Below, piece by piece: positions 44,401 through 56,965 of a stretch of 64,000 nucleotides of DNA. Source of the DNA: Artemisia argyi. Lineage: Eukaryota; Streptophyta; Magnoliopsida; Asterales; Asteraceae. Location of the stretch: NCBI GenBank assembly GCA_030686995.1, contig CM060692.1, positions 8,103,465-8,167,464 of the forward strand. The letters are read 5' to 3'. The translations under genes were made by a program, and so were the position numbers. Under the pieces are notes generated by a model, which was not told the origin of the DNA, ran no database searches, and saw only the letters and a list, made by a program, of their open reading frames with translations. The stretch's first letter is position 1. Each line of letters starts with the position of its first letter.

Positions 44401-46570
44401 CATGCTATATAACATAAGTACCTTTTGAACAAGTTACTTCATGTTCATGTCTTAAGAAGACATAAATTGTTATATTCCAAATTTACATTGTACATCATTG
44501 ATCAACTCAATGATTTCTTGTTTGAAACATAACAAGTTTAACGTCTTACTTTATTATAAGTCTTGTAATAGTTAAAAGACTTCATGTTTATAAGAAGAAA
44601 TAAACATAAATAACTAAAGTATTTGTGAACACCACCACTTGGTTTCAATAGTAATTTCAAGTTAATTTACTACTTCATTTGCTTATGTCATTTTATGAAT
44701 TATCCAATTTAAGAAACTGCAAACTCACATAATTCCATTATATCAGTTGATCTGCTAGTAATGAAATCATGTAGTTTACCTTTCTATTGCAATCTAGGCA
44801 GGTTACACCCTGACGTAAATTGTAAATTCAAGTGTTTCTTTTAATTTGAATATCATAAGACATAAAAGTAGTCTTATAATCATGACACATGTTCTACATA
44901 AGATAATCTTACACATTAAATGTATAAGTCCTATTAGAACATTGATCTCTTACCTTGCAATTAAGAAAATCCTATCATATTTCTATGTATTGTTCCTTTG
45001 CGCACAATAAACAATTCTACCACTTGTGCATTGAACAATATCATGTAGTATATAAACAACACAACATAAGTTTGTTTATGTGATTCAATATGATTTGTGT
45101 CATAAGTAGATGTAGGACTACTTTGTCTTATCAGGAAACGCATATGGCTATCCTAAGAACATGAGTGTCTACAATTTGAAAGTAATTATCTTGAAGATAA
45201 TTTGGGCTACTACACAGAAATTAAGTCTTGTAGCTCCCACTGAATTAGAGAACATAACAATAACTCTATATTCAGTAAACAACACAAAGCTTCCACTGGA
45301 TTTGACAACATTGTACGTGTTTCATAACCAGTGAAAACAATTTGCTTGTTTTTACTTTCCTACACATTTAGAAAAACCCATACGTAATAATTACTCAGGT
45401 TCTAAAATGTGTATTCTACTATGTTTGTGATGGATTATCCATCAATGAGATTAACTTGAAGAATTTGAGTATGCAGCTTCTTCCTTAATAGGCCTACCAT
45501 CCTCATAATGGTATGTAGCACCTTTAAAGCACAACAACTAGATAAAATACTAGCTTTGCCTTTTACCAATTTTGCGGTAATCTGTCCAGCTTCTAATAAC
45601 TCATATTTTCCATTTAACCAAATGCCTTGTTTGTTATAGAAGAATTCATTCACCAAATAAGAGTAATGAAATTTCTATGGAAAATAAGATGTGCTATATC
45701 CTTAAATATTAAAGATTGCTATGAGTTATATATTAGAATGTAGACAATTCTAATGTTTATATCATACCTTTCTCAATCATGAAAAGGAATAGGATTGAGT
45801 CTTATTCTTTTCTCATGGAAAATAGACTTAGGATTGAGTCTTATTCTTATGTTCCTATCATACTTTTCTCAATCATGAAAAGGAATAGGATTGAGTCTTA
45901 TTCTTCTCTCATGGAAAATAGACTTTCTTTCATTTCGGTAAATTTTTCTCAATCAAACATTATGTTTGAAAGCAGAATTATATCAATTTACCAATTTAAG
46001 ACCAAACCACGTTTATGGCTTTAATGTTGCATTAATACGTTAAAAGGAATTACAAAATTCAATTTTAGTATTTTCGATAATTAAATTGTCAAGAAAATTA
46101 AATACCCATGGTTCATAATCAAATAACCATTTAATTTTCACTGAAAAACTGGGATCCAAATTGACATAGGTTCATCACATCAGTTGATCTGCTAGTGATG
46201 ACGGTATTCAATAAGGTACGAGTCGAACCTCAATTGCCAATATTCAATTGCAATTCCTAGAATCGATGGGATTTACATATTTGCCAACCGCAGTTGCAAT
46301 GTAAACATGTTTTATCCCCATCTTCTTATGCCTTGAGTGATCAGAACCCGCTATTAACTCAATTAAGTTAACCAACTTAAGAAACAGCAAACTTACATAA
46401 TTACACTACACCAGTTGATCTGCTAGTGATGAAATCATGTAAGTTGCCCCTCCATTGCAATCTAGCCAGGTTACGCCCTGACGTAGATCCAATTTTAGGT
46501 GTTTCCGTTTCATTGGATGGCATATAACTTAAATTTAAGGGTAGTAAATTTGATGTGTGTAATCAAATAT
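41416..46570. other. Long non-coding AT-rich block (LARD-like interior)
   Basis: About 5.1 kb with no coding frame on either strand. It contains a direct repeat of about 130 bp (44690-44830 and 46365-46500, with CAGTTGATCTGCTAGT and GCAATCTAG.CAGGTTAC; a shorter third copy at about 46180) and a triplicated AGGATTGAGTCTTATTC (45780-45930). It interrupts duplicated host sequence, which resumes at about 46580. Best reading: the interior of a large retrotransposon derivative lacking genes. Confidence 0.45.
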
Positions 46571-46955
46571 ATGTACAAAGATGTCATGCATTATAATGCT
46601 CAACACCAACTAACGCAGCAAAACCATTCGATTTAGCATTATCCGAGTCAAGTGAAAAAAGAAGTTTCCTGATTCCTCAACTGAAAATGCCCGATCATGA
46701 AATGATTCAACGTTCACAATAACATGTAATAAATACTTTGAATATCATGAAGAAAAGCTTTTGAAAAAAAAATTAATGAAACATACAAGTTAACGACCAC
46801 ATCATGACGCGTATAGTTTTGATAATCCACACGCATTATGACCCACTCGAAAACATAATATTAACATCAACTTACTCAACCCAAATGACTTTAGTATATA
46901 AACTATTAAGTATTCCTTTCTACTACCGATGTGGGATTAGAAAGAAAATTTTATC

Positions 46956-46988
<33 letters not shown>

Positions 46989-48201
46989 AAAAAAAAGTTT
47001 ATAACACACATAGACTACTCCCCTATTTTTAAGCCATAGTTCTTTATTCATCTCCACTTAAACTCCCTCTAACTTCCTTACTTCCCCACCACTTTCCTAT
47101 GACATTTTTAATATTTTTACATGATTCATAGTTCTTTAAATCCACGCATTTTACCAATGAATCTAGCATGTTTTTTTTAGTAGTATATAATATTCGATTG
47201 ATAGCGTATTTAGCAGCTAACAAAAACAGGCAATATGATTTAATTCATGCATCGTTACCATAGTCTAGAACGTGCATACAACAAAAAATGAGAGTCGGAA
47301 TTAGGGCTGCGTTTCGTGCATATGAAAATTTTGCATGAGGGTCTCAAGAGCGAAACTTGTCTTGAGTTTTTGTCAAGTATCGATGACTAACCATAGTATG
47401 AAAGCGTGGCTAAAAAATGCATTTACTAAACCACTACAAGTGTTAGCATGGAAGTTGAACCAAACCGGGCCTAATTATTATATTAGTGGACCAAGGGCCG
47501 AAAACAACGAAAAGATTATCAATCATGTCACGGCAGACCTATAGCGCTCAACACCAACAGATCCAAGCCTTCCAACTCCAGCTCCAATGTTCAAATTCGA
47601 AAGTTATACATTCTTTTAGGCACTGTGTTGAATCGAATGAGATTGACAGCCCAAGTAAGTAAGTTTAAAACTAGGTCCATGCCCAAGTTTTAGTTATCAC
47701 TGTTTAGTATTCTTCTGCTAAACCAGTAGACAAACGAATGCTATTAAAAAAATCCCCCGACTTTGCAATTTTTCGTATGTGTTTGATATTTAGCATTCTC
47801 TATCGTGTCATCTAACAGCGTCAATATAATTCCATAAAGCTTCTTCCATACGTCGTTACTATTTTATACTAGCTTACCTACCCGTAAAACCAAATCATAT
47901 ATGGATCACATTATAAGAAAATCTGTAGCTAATCTTACTAATTATGCTGATACTAATTAATATATAACCATTTGTGATCAACTCGCATATCTTATACTTT
48001 GACACAAAACTTTTCATATAAATTATGCGTACATTAATGGTGTGTTTAACACAATACATGTACGACTATTCAATATTGTGTGCTAATAGAAAATAAGTGT
48101 GTAAAACATTAGCCACTCATTTAAACACCATCGTTAGATCTTGTTTATAAAACCTATGAGGCTAATGCTTGTACGAATTGAAGCTAACGAAATTTGAAAG
48201 T
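46571..48201. other. Duplicated host block
   Basis: Aligns in order with 34390-35900 and 26330-26600. It holds a poly(A) tract (about 46957-46985) and the chimeric fragment at 47335-47544. No intact gene seen. Confidence 0.55.
47335..47544 (+). pseudogene. Chimera of exon-like unit and phytocyanin exon 2
   Basis: The 3' end of the repeated exon-like unit (to GTTAGCATGGAAGT) is fused to phytocyanin exon 2 at the LNQTGPNYYISG block. The junction has AAGT microhomology. The 69-codon open frame across it is fortuitous; it ends at TAG in the phytocyanin part. A deletion between two neighbouring units explains it. Confidence 0.6.
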
Positions 48202-48209
48202 CTAGTATC

Positions 48210-49461
48210 CAGGGACGGACCCAAGATTTTAAAAAGGATGTTGCACAAAAAAAATTATAAGTACCCAAAAAAAATTCAACGTTATATAAATTGTAAAAAT
48301 GACAAACTAGTAAATAAAGTACTCGGTCTCTTATTATTGACCTCTTCGACGTTTTGAGCCTTGAAAGTGCTTTCTCACGTCTTCATTTGTAACCTTCGCA
48401 AATAATTCTTTTTTTATGTTACAAATTAAAGCATCATTCATATAATTTTCACCCACTCTGTTGCGGAGATTCGTCTTTATCAATTTCATTGCCGAAAAAC
48501 ATCTTTCTACAGTTGCGGTTGCCACAGATAAGACTAAAGAAAGCTTCAATAACTTATAAATCAAAGGAAAAGAAATATGCTTCTTTCGTGTCACCATCAA
48601 CGTAGCAAGCACGGTAATTCCTTTCAACTTCATAAAGTTGATATCATGAATCACTGTCTCATAGTAGAGGTCAAGTTCCCGCCTAAGAGAAAACCTATCG
48701 GCATCCGTAAAATCATATTGATAAAACGTAGTTAAAGTAAGTATCGTTGATGCATCAAACATTGTAAATGAATCACATGGACTCAAAGCTGGCATATTAA
48801 TAAGCAAGCCTGTGCTTATCTTACCAAATCGATCTCCAAACATCAATCTCAAAATAATGTCGATTCTTTATGCCAGTTACTCGGTTTTCTTTTAGCAACA
48901 CAAATTTCGTCCATATTCAATACTACAATATCATGTTTTTCACAGAAAGAATTTACTATCTTAAAAAATGCATCAAACCGACTTGTTCTAAGTCTTACCA
49001 ATGCTTGTTTTGTTCCTTTTATCATTGAAACCGCCTCTACAATATTTTGAGCTCGTTTATGAAGAGATCTCGACAATAAATCCGTGATTCCTAAAATGTG
49101 CTCCATCAAGTGGGAATAAAACGCAAACTCAAACTTTTTAAAATATGATAAAATACCAATTGTTTGATTTTGGTTCTGGCCATCAAGAGCTTCCTTTTCC
49201 ACATATTTCAACACCTTAATAACCTCATGAAACAAAGAAAACAATCTCACAATGGGCTATTTATTTCTCTACAATTATATTTTAAGCTAAATAAAAGGTG
49301 CACGACTAACTAAAGTTGCAAGATAAAAAACAAAAGTAGCTAAAATAAATCGAGTGTTGCACATATGAAGAAATGATAGTTTTCGAAAAAAATTTACACT
49401 TCGTGACCAAAATAAAGGTGTAGCCCGTGCCACACCCGGCACCAATGTGGGTCCGGCCATG
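48210..49461 (-). mobile_element. Internally deleted hAT transposon
   Basis: 1252 bp with the 8-bp TSD CTAGTATC (48202-48209, 49462-49469) and termini CAGGGACGGACCCAAG / CATGGCCGGACCCACAT (minus strand). It retains the 3' part of a transposase on the minus strand. Confidence 0.9.
48334..49250 (-). pseudogene. hAT transposase C-terminal remnant
   Basis: Two overlapping frames (49250-48849 and 48852-48334) together read as the C-terminal half of a plant hAT transposase of the zinc-finger MYM-type/TTF group. The hAT dimerisation block is clear: LLKLSLVLSVATATVERCFS, then LKLIKTNLRNRVG-like sequence. A frameshift near 48850 and a missing N-terminus (zinc finger and first catalytic Asp) make it non-functional. 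Confidence 0.8.
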
Positions 49462-49589
49462 CTAGTATCTGAACTTACAAAAGCTTTTTGTTTGCTACAA
49501 TAAAATAAAAATAAAATAAAAAAGATTATAGAAATTTGAAAAATCTTCTACATTTTAACAATTAATAAAGTCATATAAATAATGTATTG

Positions 49590-49712
49590 TGGGTTTGGAC
49601 CCGTGGTCAAGTTGCTCATATTATGCGTGCATGTCCCAAGTTCAATACTTGAGCCACGCCACTCCACTGACCATATGAGCTCTTGCACCTCTTGTTATAC
49701 TCATATATATTT
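49590..49712 (+). repeat. tRNA-derived SINE-like repeat, copy 6
   Basis: GTGGGTTTGGACCCGTGGTC with the B-box-like AGTTCAATACTTGAGCC; partner of 28918-29040. Confidence 0.6.
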
Positions 49713-49926
49713 TTATTTCTTCCCCTTTGCTTATAACTTTTCAAGTGTCAGGTTTTTCATTTAATTATTTGCCTTTTTTTCTTTGAGGAGTAGCAAATTA
49801 AATAAAATGTTTAAGGAAAAAAAGATATGATATGTTTGTCTTGTGAGTATCTTCAATGCATTTAACTAGAAATACTTTTTTGTCATTCTTTCAAATCTTG
49901 GTTTTATTCATTTCCAAGTATCAACT

Positions 49927-49928
<2 letters not shown>

Positions 49929-49974
<46 letters not shown>

Positions 49975-50345
49975 TGCGATAAATTATTTTTATATATATA
50001 ACACTGAATTGAATTTATATAGTGGTGGAAGGCAAGCGAGCAACAAGCTGCGCCGCTAGCCCTTTTTGAATTGCAAAACCAATTCTCTTAAAAACGACAT
50101 TTGTGGATATAGGTGTTACAACATTACTATACATAGCACGTTGAACTCTGTTGAGTAGCTCCACTGCCTCAGGTGCAAGAAAACCAAAAGTATCAAACGC
50201 GAAAGGAATAAAAAATGCTGATTTTCAATGCACGCTTTCTCATGTTTTGCCACTTTGTACGAGGCGGCTTTCAAAGCAGCCTGTCCTACTGTAAAACCCC
50301 GGCTACTCAAACCCACAAGAGGAGAAACCCCGGTTAGATCCACAC
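49929..50345 (-). pseudogene. Poly(A)-tailed retroposed gene fragment
   Basis: The minus strand reads ACVDLTGVSPLVGL, then AALKAASYKVAKHEKACIEN, then after a two-base loss FAFDTFGFLAPEAVELLNRV and FAIQKGLAAQLVARLP. It is followed by about 50 bases and a 45-base poly(A) (plus T run 49929-49973). This matches from memory a C-terminal segment widely scattered in plant genomes and often labelled putative reverse transcriptase; the parent family is uncertain. It replaces about 0.8 kb of the duplicated host block. Confidence 0.6.
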
Positions 50346-50830
50346 ACGCATGATTGACATATGCTCAACTATACATATTTTGGTCAAAACAAATAAATAA
50401 GTTTGTGGCTGTAATTGTAAATATTACGAGAAATTGTTATATGTTTTTTGTATATGTTTTCAGGAAATCAGTGAGCAGAAAGAAGATTTTTGAATATTTA
50501 TGGAAAATTAATATGAAGAACAATAAGACTAACAGAAGTCCAAGAGAACAAGATATGCAAGTTAAAACTGCCCATAATCAGCCCAAAACTCTGGAAATCC
50601 AGCCCCAAGTTGCAGCAGCCCAGCTAGAAAATTACGCCCAACTCATTAATCGGGCTCAGCAAGAGAATCGAGGAATGATGAGGGAAGATGATACTACAAG
50701 TCTCGAGAGCGAAGCTTATCTTAAGTTTTTTGTCAAGTCTCAGTGACTAACCGTAGTATGAAAGCGTGGCTAAAAAATGCATTTACTGAACAACTACAAG
50801 TGTTAGCATGGAAGTCTCAATCCTTCAATA
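50346..50830 (+). pseudogene. Repeated exon-like unit, copy 5
   Basis: The intron-like segment ends GTTTTCAG (about 50464). The following frame is open for about 94 codons: basic start (SRKKIFEYLW), Q/A-rich middle (QVAAAQLENYAQLI), acidic REDDTTSLESEA tail, stop at 50744-50746. It is the best-preserved copy, yet frameshifted at its end relative to the others. Family unknown; a small regulatory protein exon is possible. Confidence 0.45.
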
Positions 50831-51784
50831 ATGTTATGACTTATGACATGGCCTAATGGTCCCTCGACTAAAGCTAGGAGTCGTAATTAGCTAATGTCCA
50901 GAACTACTAGACCACTCTTGAGGCCGAAGAAATCAATGGAAAGAAAGAAGCCGTTTGCAACTTGGTATGCATTTGATATATCGTGTTCCCTATAATGCTT
51001 CTTCTTTCATATATATGCTACTATCTCATGCTAGCTAGCTTATGACATATGAAATTCATAAGTCAAATAATAATAAATTTGTAGCTGATCTTCTTAATTA
51101 ATTATGTTGATACTAATACATTAATGGAGTGTTTAACACATGTACGTCTATTTATATCCTGAGATTATGCTTGCTAATGAAAAATTACCGACCATAATGA
51201 TTTGCTAATATATAACCGGGTCTTCGGTTTGGTCCGGTCTGGTTTGATCTTGCGCATAACTGACCATTATGCTTTGTTGGACCGACCAAATCCACCCAGA
51301 CCTGAACCAAACATTTTGCTCTGGTTCGGTTTTAGTCCATCGGATTTTTTGACTGTCATTAGCTCTAGATTTGAGATATCTATTCATACGAAGCATCCAA
51401 GCCAAGTTTGTGAAGAGAAAAGATTCATCATCCTAATGTTTATGCTTAAAAATTTTCTAATCGGTGTTGTCGTAAGTTGATCGAAATGTCACAAAAGTGA
51501 GTCAACTCTTTCAACCTGTGAATTAAAGACATGTAATGTAATGGTAGGAATGTATTTAGAAAGAATTTTAAGGAAGCTATAGCATTTCACGTTTGTGAAA
51601 TGAGGTTAACCTCTTCTCCAAGTGTGTACTTCTTCCGGGTGTTGGGATCAAACATTACTGTAACCTATTCGACATTTAACCAAGATGAAGCCGTACTTTT
51701 TATGTATACCCAACGTTAGGTCATATGATTTTTTGTAAGTGCATGCATACCTATCGATCCTATAGTATATTTGAAAATGAAAAG

Positions 51785-51829
<45 letters not shown>

Positions 51830-52558
51830 TACATCTTCACCGGCTTTTGAAATATTTTTTATATTTTTCCAGTGAAAATTCTCCATACATGTTAACTATT
51901 AACAATGTCATTCAAATGATGTATTGTGGGGTTGGACTAGTGGGCACGGTTAGAGTGAGACAGGGAGGAGTCCCAGGTTCAACTCTTGAGCCAAGCCACT
52001 TCCTTCTCTTATTCAATCCGTGGACCACTTCTTATACTCATAAATTTTTTATTTTTATTTTCCTTTGATGGGATTTTGATATTTATTTAAAATAGCAAAT
52101 GATGTTGTTATACTACTCATTGCTAATATCATTAGTATTTACTATTTAGTACTATAGCTTATTTTAAAAGTAAAGCAACTGCTTGCATATATTTTTTTGA
52201 ATGCTATTCGGCTAAATAACTTTATATCAAGCATTTTTCAAAGCGGAATCGAAGGAAAAAGAATATGTTAAAACACCATATATGTTAAACAAGATTAACT
52301 AAAAGTGAATCGAAAGAGAACTCAGTGCATCGGAAACTCGTTATATAATTGGACCCTCAGGCAGCGAAGCACGGGTCGAACCTCCTCGTCTAAGAAAATG
52401 TTATACATGAATATTAAAGACGAATTATTGGCTTGGTATACATTACGTTAATCACTTAATTGTAAAGCGAATATTTTTTCATCCAAAGGCCTTTTTTATT
52501 GGCCATTTGAATTGTTTGGGCCAATTGTTATTTTGTGATCCAATTAACAATGAAACTA
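50831..52558. other. Duplicated host spacer
   Basis: Matches 29330-33170 minus the foldback. It contains the empty MULE site (51763-51771), a poly(T) run (about 51788-51826) and a tRNA-derived repeat. No gene seen. Confidence 0.6.
51928..52045 (+). repeat. tRNA-derived SINE-like repeat, copy 7
   Basis: GTGGGGTTGGACTAGTGGGC, B-box-like GGTTCAACTCTTGAGCC; partner of 32536-32660. Confidence 0.65.
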
Positions 52559-53237
52559 CTAGTTATAATACCTGTGCACGCACAGGGTTTTTAAAATTTC
52601 GTTTTGATTATGTATTATTATCGATTAAGAAATAAACCACTTAACATGTTTCAAATAGTTTTACTTACTGGACTAAAAATAAAAAATCTAGGAGAATGGT
52701 TTTGGATTAAAAATTATATTTTATTATTCAAGCAAAATCACATGATGATACTTGACTTGCATGAGATGTTAGTGATATATGCTTTTAGTTTTGCAAACCC
52801 GTGCTATCAATTTACGATGTGTTTTGTAATTCTGGTATTTCTTTTACTTATATTTCCGTTAATATATGTAGCATATTTAGATAGCTTTGAAGATTGATTC
52901 ATTTCATTGATTATGAATAACCATCATACCATGTTTACTAATGTACCTTTTTGTTTGTAAATTTGTATTTTCATAAGTTTGTGTTATTCACTTCTCATAT
53001 TTGATCATAAAATTACCAAATTAACATAGATGCTTACACTATAGTTTCTTTATTACATAAGAGAAACAAAAAAAAAAAATGTAATTGGTAGAACTCAAAT
53101 TTAATCTTACGATTATTTATAATGCATAAGAATAATTTTTCTCTAAACCCGAACTATATAAGGAAATTATTTTTACTTGTATAAGTAAATTATAAATGCA
53201 TAAAAAATGACAGAGTACATCTGCAAGTCTTTTAGGA

Positions 53238-53483
53238 TTGTTTGAATCCTTACCGACCTTTCACTTTAATGCAACTTTCTTCACAATTGGCCTAAATCAT
53301 CAAGGTAAAACACACCCATATTTTAGACCGTTGGTTGACACCCATAGTGTTATCAATGACGGCAAACACCTGTTAAGTTTTATTAATTCATTCAAAGACA
53401 AATTACACTCCGAAAAGAATTTCTACCATAAAATTCCCCATATAGGCACTAAAACACATCTTTGGTACATTAACCTTCCATGA
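53238..53483 (+). pseudogene. Conserved ORF fragment inside Helitron 2
   Basis: 81 codons with ESLPTFHF.ATFFTIGLNHQGK and PLVDTHSVIND, the counterpart of 10795-11007. The frame extends further 3' here (KNFYHKIPHIGTKTHLWY). Unknown family. Confidence 0.35.
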
Positions 53484-54297
53484 CAATCATGTGTTGATAC
53501 TTAATCCTCCTCTAAAAAGCGCACACAACAAATTGCATTACACTTTAGTGCGTGCGATAAGATCATAAAACTGCAAAAACCACTAACATGTTGCATTATA
53601 GTGAGGATAAGAACAAAGTTAGTCATAACATCAAATCTGAAATCTTCAGATTAGAACTAAAGGGGTGTTTGGTTATGCTTATTAAAAGTGCTTATTAGCT
53701 TATTCAATTACCATAACACAATAAGTTTATGATAAAACTATAAGCTTTTTTGAGAAGCTTAGTAAAAAAACCCCTGAACTCCCAACTAATTCTATCATAT
53801 CTTAGTGTGTTTATAGTAAAAACACAAATATTAAGTGTAGAAAATTTCAATAAAACATAAAAAAATTACTAAAAGTTGGTATGTATAACAAAAAAGTTAA
53901 ACTATAAAAAATTTTACTAAAAACTATCAGCTAGATAAGGCATAAGCCAAAGTGCTGTTGAGGTCTCTTTCGGATTCTATTCATAAGCAAAAAGGGGTTT
54001 ACACATAAATCATAAGTATAGAATAATGGTTGTATCTCACATCGGTGATTACCAAGTCAATAACATTATCGCAGTATAGTAACGTAATAACCTAATTAAA
54101 AACTATATATTCTTGCTGAATAATTATCATGTACATACTTTTAATTCCTTTACAAATTATTATTATTTTTTTTATCATTATTTTTTTTTGAAATATCAAG
54201 TCAATGAATAAAGTTAGGTTATCACCTACACAGTTTTTCTTTTTTCTTTTTTGATTTAGGAGGTGATTCTTATCAAATAAGGATTGTGATGCGTGCG

Positions 54298-54299
<2 letters not shown>

Positions 54300-54341
<42 letters not shown>
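54300..54341. repeat. Interrupted poly(T) tract in Helitron 2
   Basis: A T run with one C, the counterpart of the poly(A) at 9941-9987. Confidence 0.85.
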
Positions 54342-54348
<7 letters not shown>

Positions 54349-55486
54349 AAGGAAAACACCTTCTATATTAAAGAATGACTATCTAGCCGATGTGTTTTTG
54401 TTTGTTTTTTTTGTTTTGTTTTTTTAATAATTAGCTTTGTATAACATTTTTAACTGACAGAGATGTTGAGTTTGAGGTTAATGTTGTTGTTTAACTTTAA
54501 CTATTGATATCATGTTGTACAAAATGTGCGAGTTTAGTGGCACATAATGAGCGTTGATAAAGTTAAAATATGTTCCGTAAAGTTTTTAAAATATTTTTAT
54601 GGATATCCATATATAAATTTTAAATACCAATTTCATGAGTCGTTGTTATAAGTAGAATCACGTATATTTATTTTATATCACAGTAACTCATGGTTACCAT
54701 TTGAAATTTATATTCCCGTTACTAATAATTTAACCGTATTTCAAACCCGTGTACGCATAAATTAAACTTTTAAATAGTAACATGAGTCCTTATTTAAAAA
54801 AAATATTCTAATGGATGAAAGTTTAAAACTAACATTAGTTTAAAAAATATTTAACGTATATTAAAACTAATTCGCATATTTACCAAATTTATTTTAATAG
54901 ATGAAAGTAAAAAAAAACTAATACTATTACTCATGTAATCTTAAACAACGTTAACATTATAAAGTATAGGAGGTATGAAGTGTAAGGGGTTATTTGTTTA
55001 TTATCTAAAGTTATTAAAAAAACATGGAGACTTATAATTTTACACTTAACCACTAAGGTTTTATTAATTACCTCCTCTTTTCTTAAGTTTTTATTTTCAT
55101 AAATTTGACACCTATATTTTTATGTGTTTTTTTTATCAATCAAATTCTCCACCAAATTTATTAAAGTTTGACCAAAATCAATTCAATTTTGACTTTTTAT
55201 TGGCCAATCATATTGCTTGATTTTGCTTATGTGTCAAAATCGAGCTCTCTTATTGGTCCAATTTTTTTTAATGAGAAGGGTTTTGCAAAAACACTCCGAA
55301 ATGATATAATTTTTGTATTATATAAAAGATTATAACAAGATCTATACGTACTACCGCACGCATTGTTTTTTCATCCTATATTTGGTTGTCAATAGTTCGA
55401 TGTTTTTTACTCTCACAAATTCTTTTATTCACGACCTACAGCTTCTAGGTCCAACCACAGAAACAAATTTTGATCGCAAGTTTTCA

Positions 55487-56114
55487 ATGGCAAAATCTAT
55501 GGTTTTATGTGCCTTTTAGGCCTTGTACTGTTGTTGATCCACAACATTGATGCATCTAACAAGTTTTTAATTGAATCAACGACATGTAATCAGTTGAACG
55601 AAAGGAGCCGTTTACAATTTGGGGACACCATCGGTAAGTGATCTATGTATGCATACACTGTTATTTGTTATAATCTGTTTAAAAACACGGTTCTTATACA
55701 TGTTGTTGTTGGTTTTATAGCATATGTGTATGAGGTTAGAAAGAGCTTGGGAAAGAGGATTACATCATATGCAACGCACCATCACCCATTGATGCAACAA
55801 AGTCTAGCGATGGTTACTCGATGGTCAAGTTGAACCAAACCGGGCCTAAATATTCCAATAGTGGAATAATCGAAAACAACAACAACAAGATTATCATTCA
55901 TGTCATAGTTGGTCAAAGGCGTTCTCCTCTAGCTCTAGCTCAAGCTCAAGCTTAAGCTCAAACTCAAACTCTAGCAGAAAAAGGATTCTTATATTTTGTT
56001 TTCTTCGCTTTAGGCTTTACGTCATGCATTGTGTTCTTAGTTGTGATGGCGGTGTGGATTGGCGTTTTGATTTTTGAGGAGAGTCAAAAGAGGCAGCGAA
56101 TTTGGGCCAATTGA
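55487..56114 (+). pseudogene. Phytocyanin pseudogene, copy B
   Basis: ATG at 55487. Like copy A it has the signal-peptide frameshift, but exon 1 is otherwise complete (CNQLNERSRLQFGDTI) with a good GGTAAGTG donor. Exon 2 (from about 55721) carries the same internal deletion as copy A, so that lesion predates the segmental duplication. The anchor segment is kept; the natural TGA is now CGA (56097-56099), with the next stop at 56112-56114. Confidence 0.75.
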
Positions 56115-56618
56115 CAACCCAACAACTTGAGTGCACAAATAGTTCCATGGCCAATTCTCTAATTATATGATCGTATGAACTTCTTATTCTGCAAGAGGAA
56201 TTTGGGAGCTTATCTTATTGATCATGCAGATAGTAATATAATCATTTCAAGTTAGATTGGTTACCTATGTTGTTTCATAAACTTCATCTACTTCATATGC
56301 TATCAAACCAACATGAAAAATCTAAAAAAGACGGAGGAAGATGAAAGTAGCAATTTAAATCATATTCGATATATAAACTGTAACTACATAATTTGAAAAA
56401 CAAAATCTTTGTGACGAGCATTACAAGGCTTAACACCAACCAACCAATGCAGCAAAACCCCCTTTTCGGTTTAGCATTATCCAAGTCAAGTGAAAAAAAA
56501 GCTTCTCTATTCCTCAACTAAAAACGCCCAATCTTTAAATGATTTAGCGAAAACAGTTTCTCGATTCCTAAACTGAAAACGACCTATCAGGAAATGATTT
56601 AACGTTGACAATAACATG
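56115..56618. other. Duplicated host spacer
   Basis: Partner of 33860-34597. No gene seen. Confidence 0.5.
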
Positions 56619-56620
56619 TA

Positions 56621-56720
56621 CTCCCTTAGAAGCATTCTGATTGGTTGGAATTGAATGTCGGCATTAATTTTGGGACAATAAAAAATAGCAAAATCAACTT
56701 ATATTTTGGGATGGAGGGAG
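56621..56720. mobile_element. Stowaway MITE, internally deleted
   Basis: The same insertion as 34600-34795 in the paralogous block, reduced to 100 bp by a deletion beginning just after CTCCCT. TA flanks kept. Confidence 0.85.
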
Positions 56721-56746
56721 TAATAAATAATTGGAATAAACTGACT

Positions 56747-56965
56747 GGGCTAGCTCAGTTGGCTACCAATATTACTTAGGGGCTTGGGGGTTTGGTTAGG
56801 GGATGTCTCATGTTCGAGTCCCACCGGAGACTTTTACCCCTTCAGGCGGAATAAGAGGAAGTTTAAGCAGAGTTCAGGGTCAGCATACTGCCCAATAGGA
56901 TGTCACTGCTATCTGAACTACTATAAACTAACAAGCCGTTCTAAAAAAAAAATAATAAATAATAT
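56747..56965 (+). repeat. tRNA-derived SINE (second family), copy B
   Basis: GGGCTAGCTCAGTTGG A box, TGTTCGAGTCCCACCGG B box, A-rich tail. Partner of 34823-35031, with an extra 11-bp AGCAGAGTTCAGG-type insertion. Confidence 0.8.

Larger units (their letters stand above)
52559..55329 (-). mobile_element. Non-autonomous Helitron, copy 2
   Basis: 2771 bp on the minus strand, running from TC (55329-55328) to a GCACAGG-type hairpin (CCTGTGCACGCACAGG on plus, 52571-52586) and terminal CTAG (52559-52562). It lies between host A (52558) and T (55330). Related sites in paralogues read GAAACTATTACAAC (36769) and GAAACTTTTATTAC (63585), supporting insertion after GAAACTA. Homologous end to end with 8805-11660. 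Confidence 0.85.
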
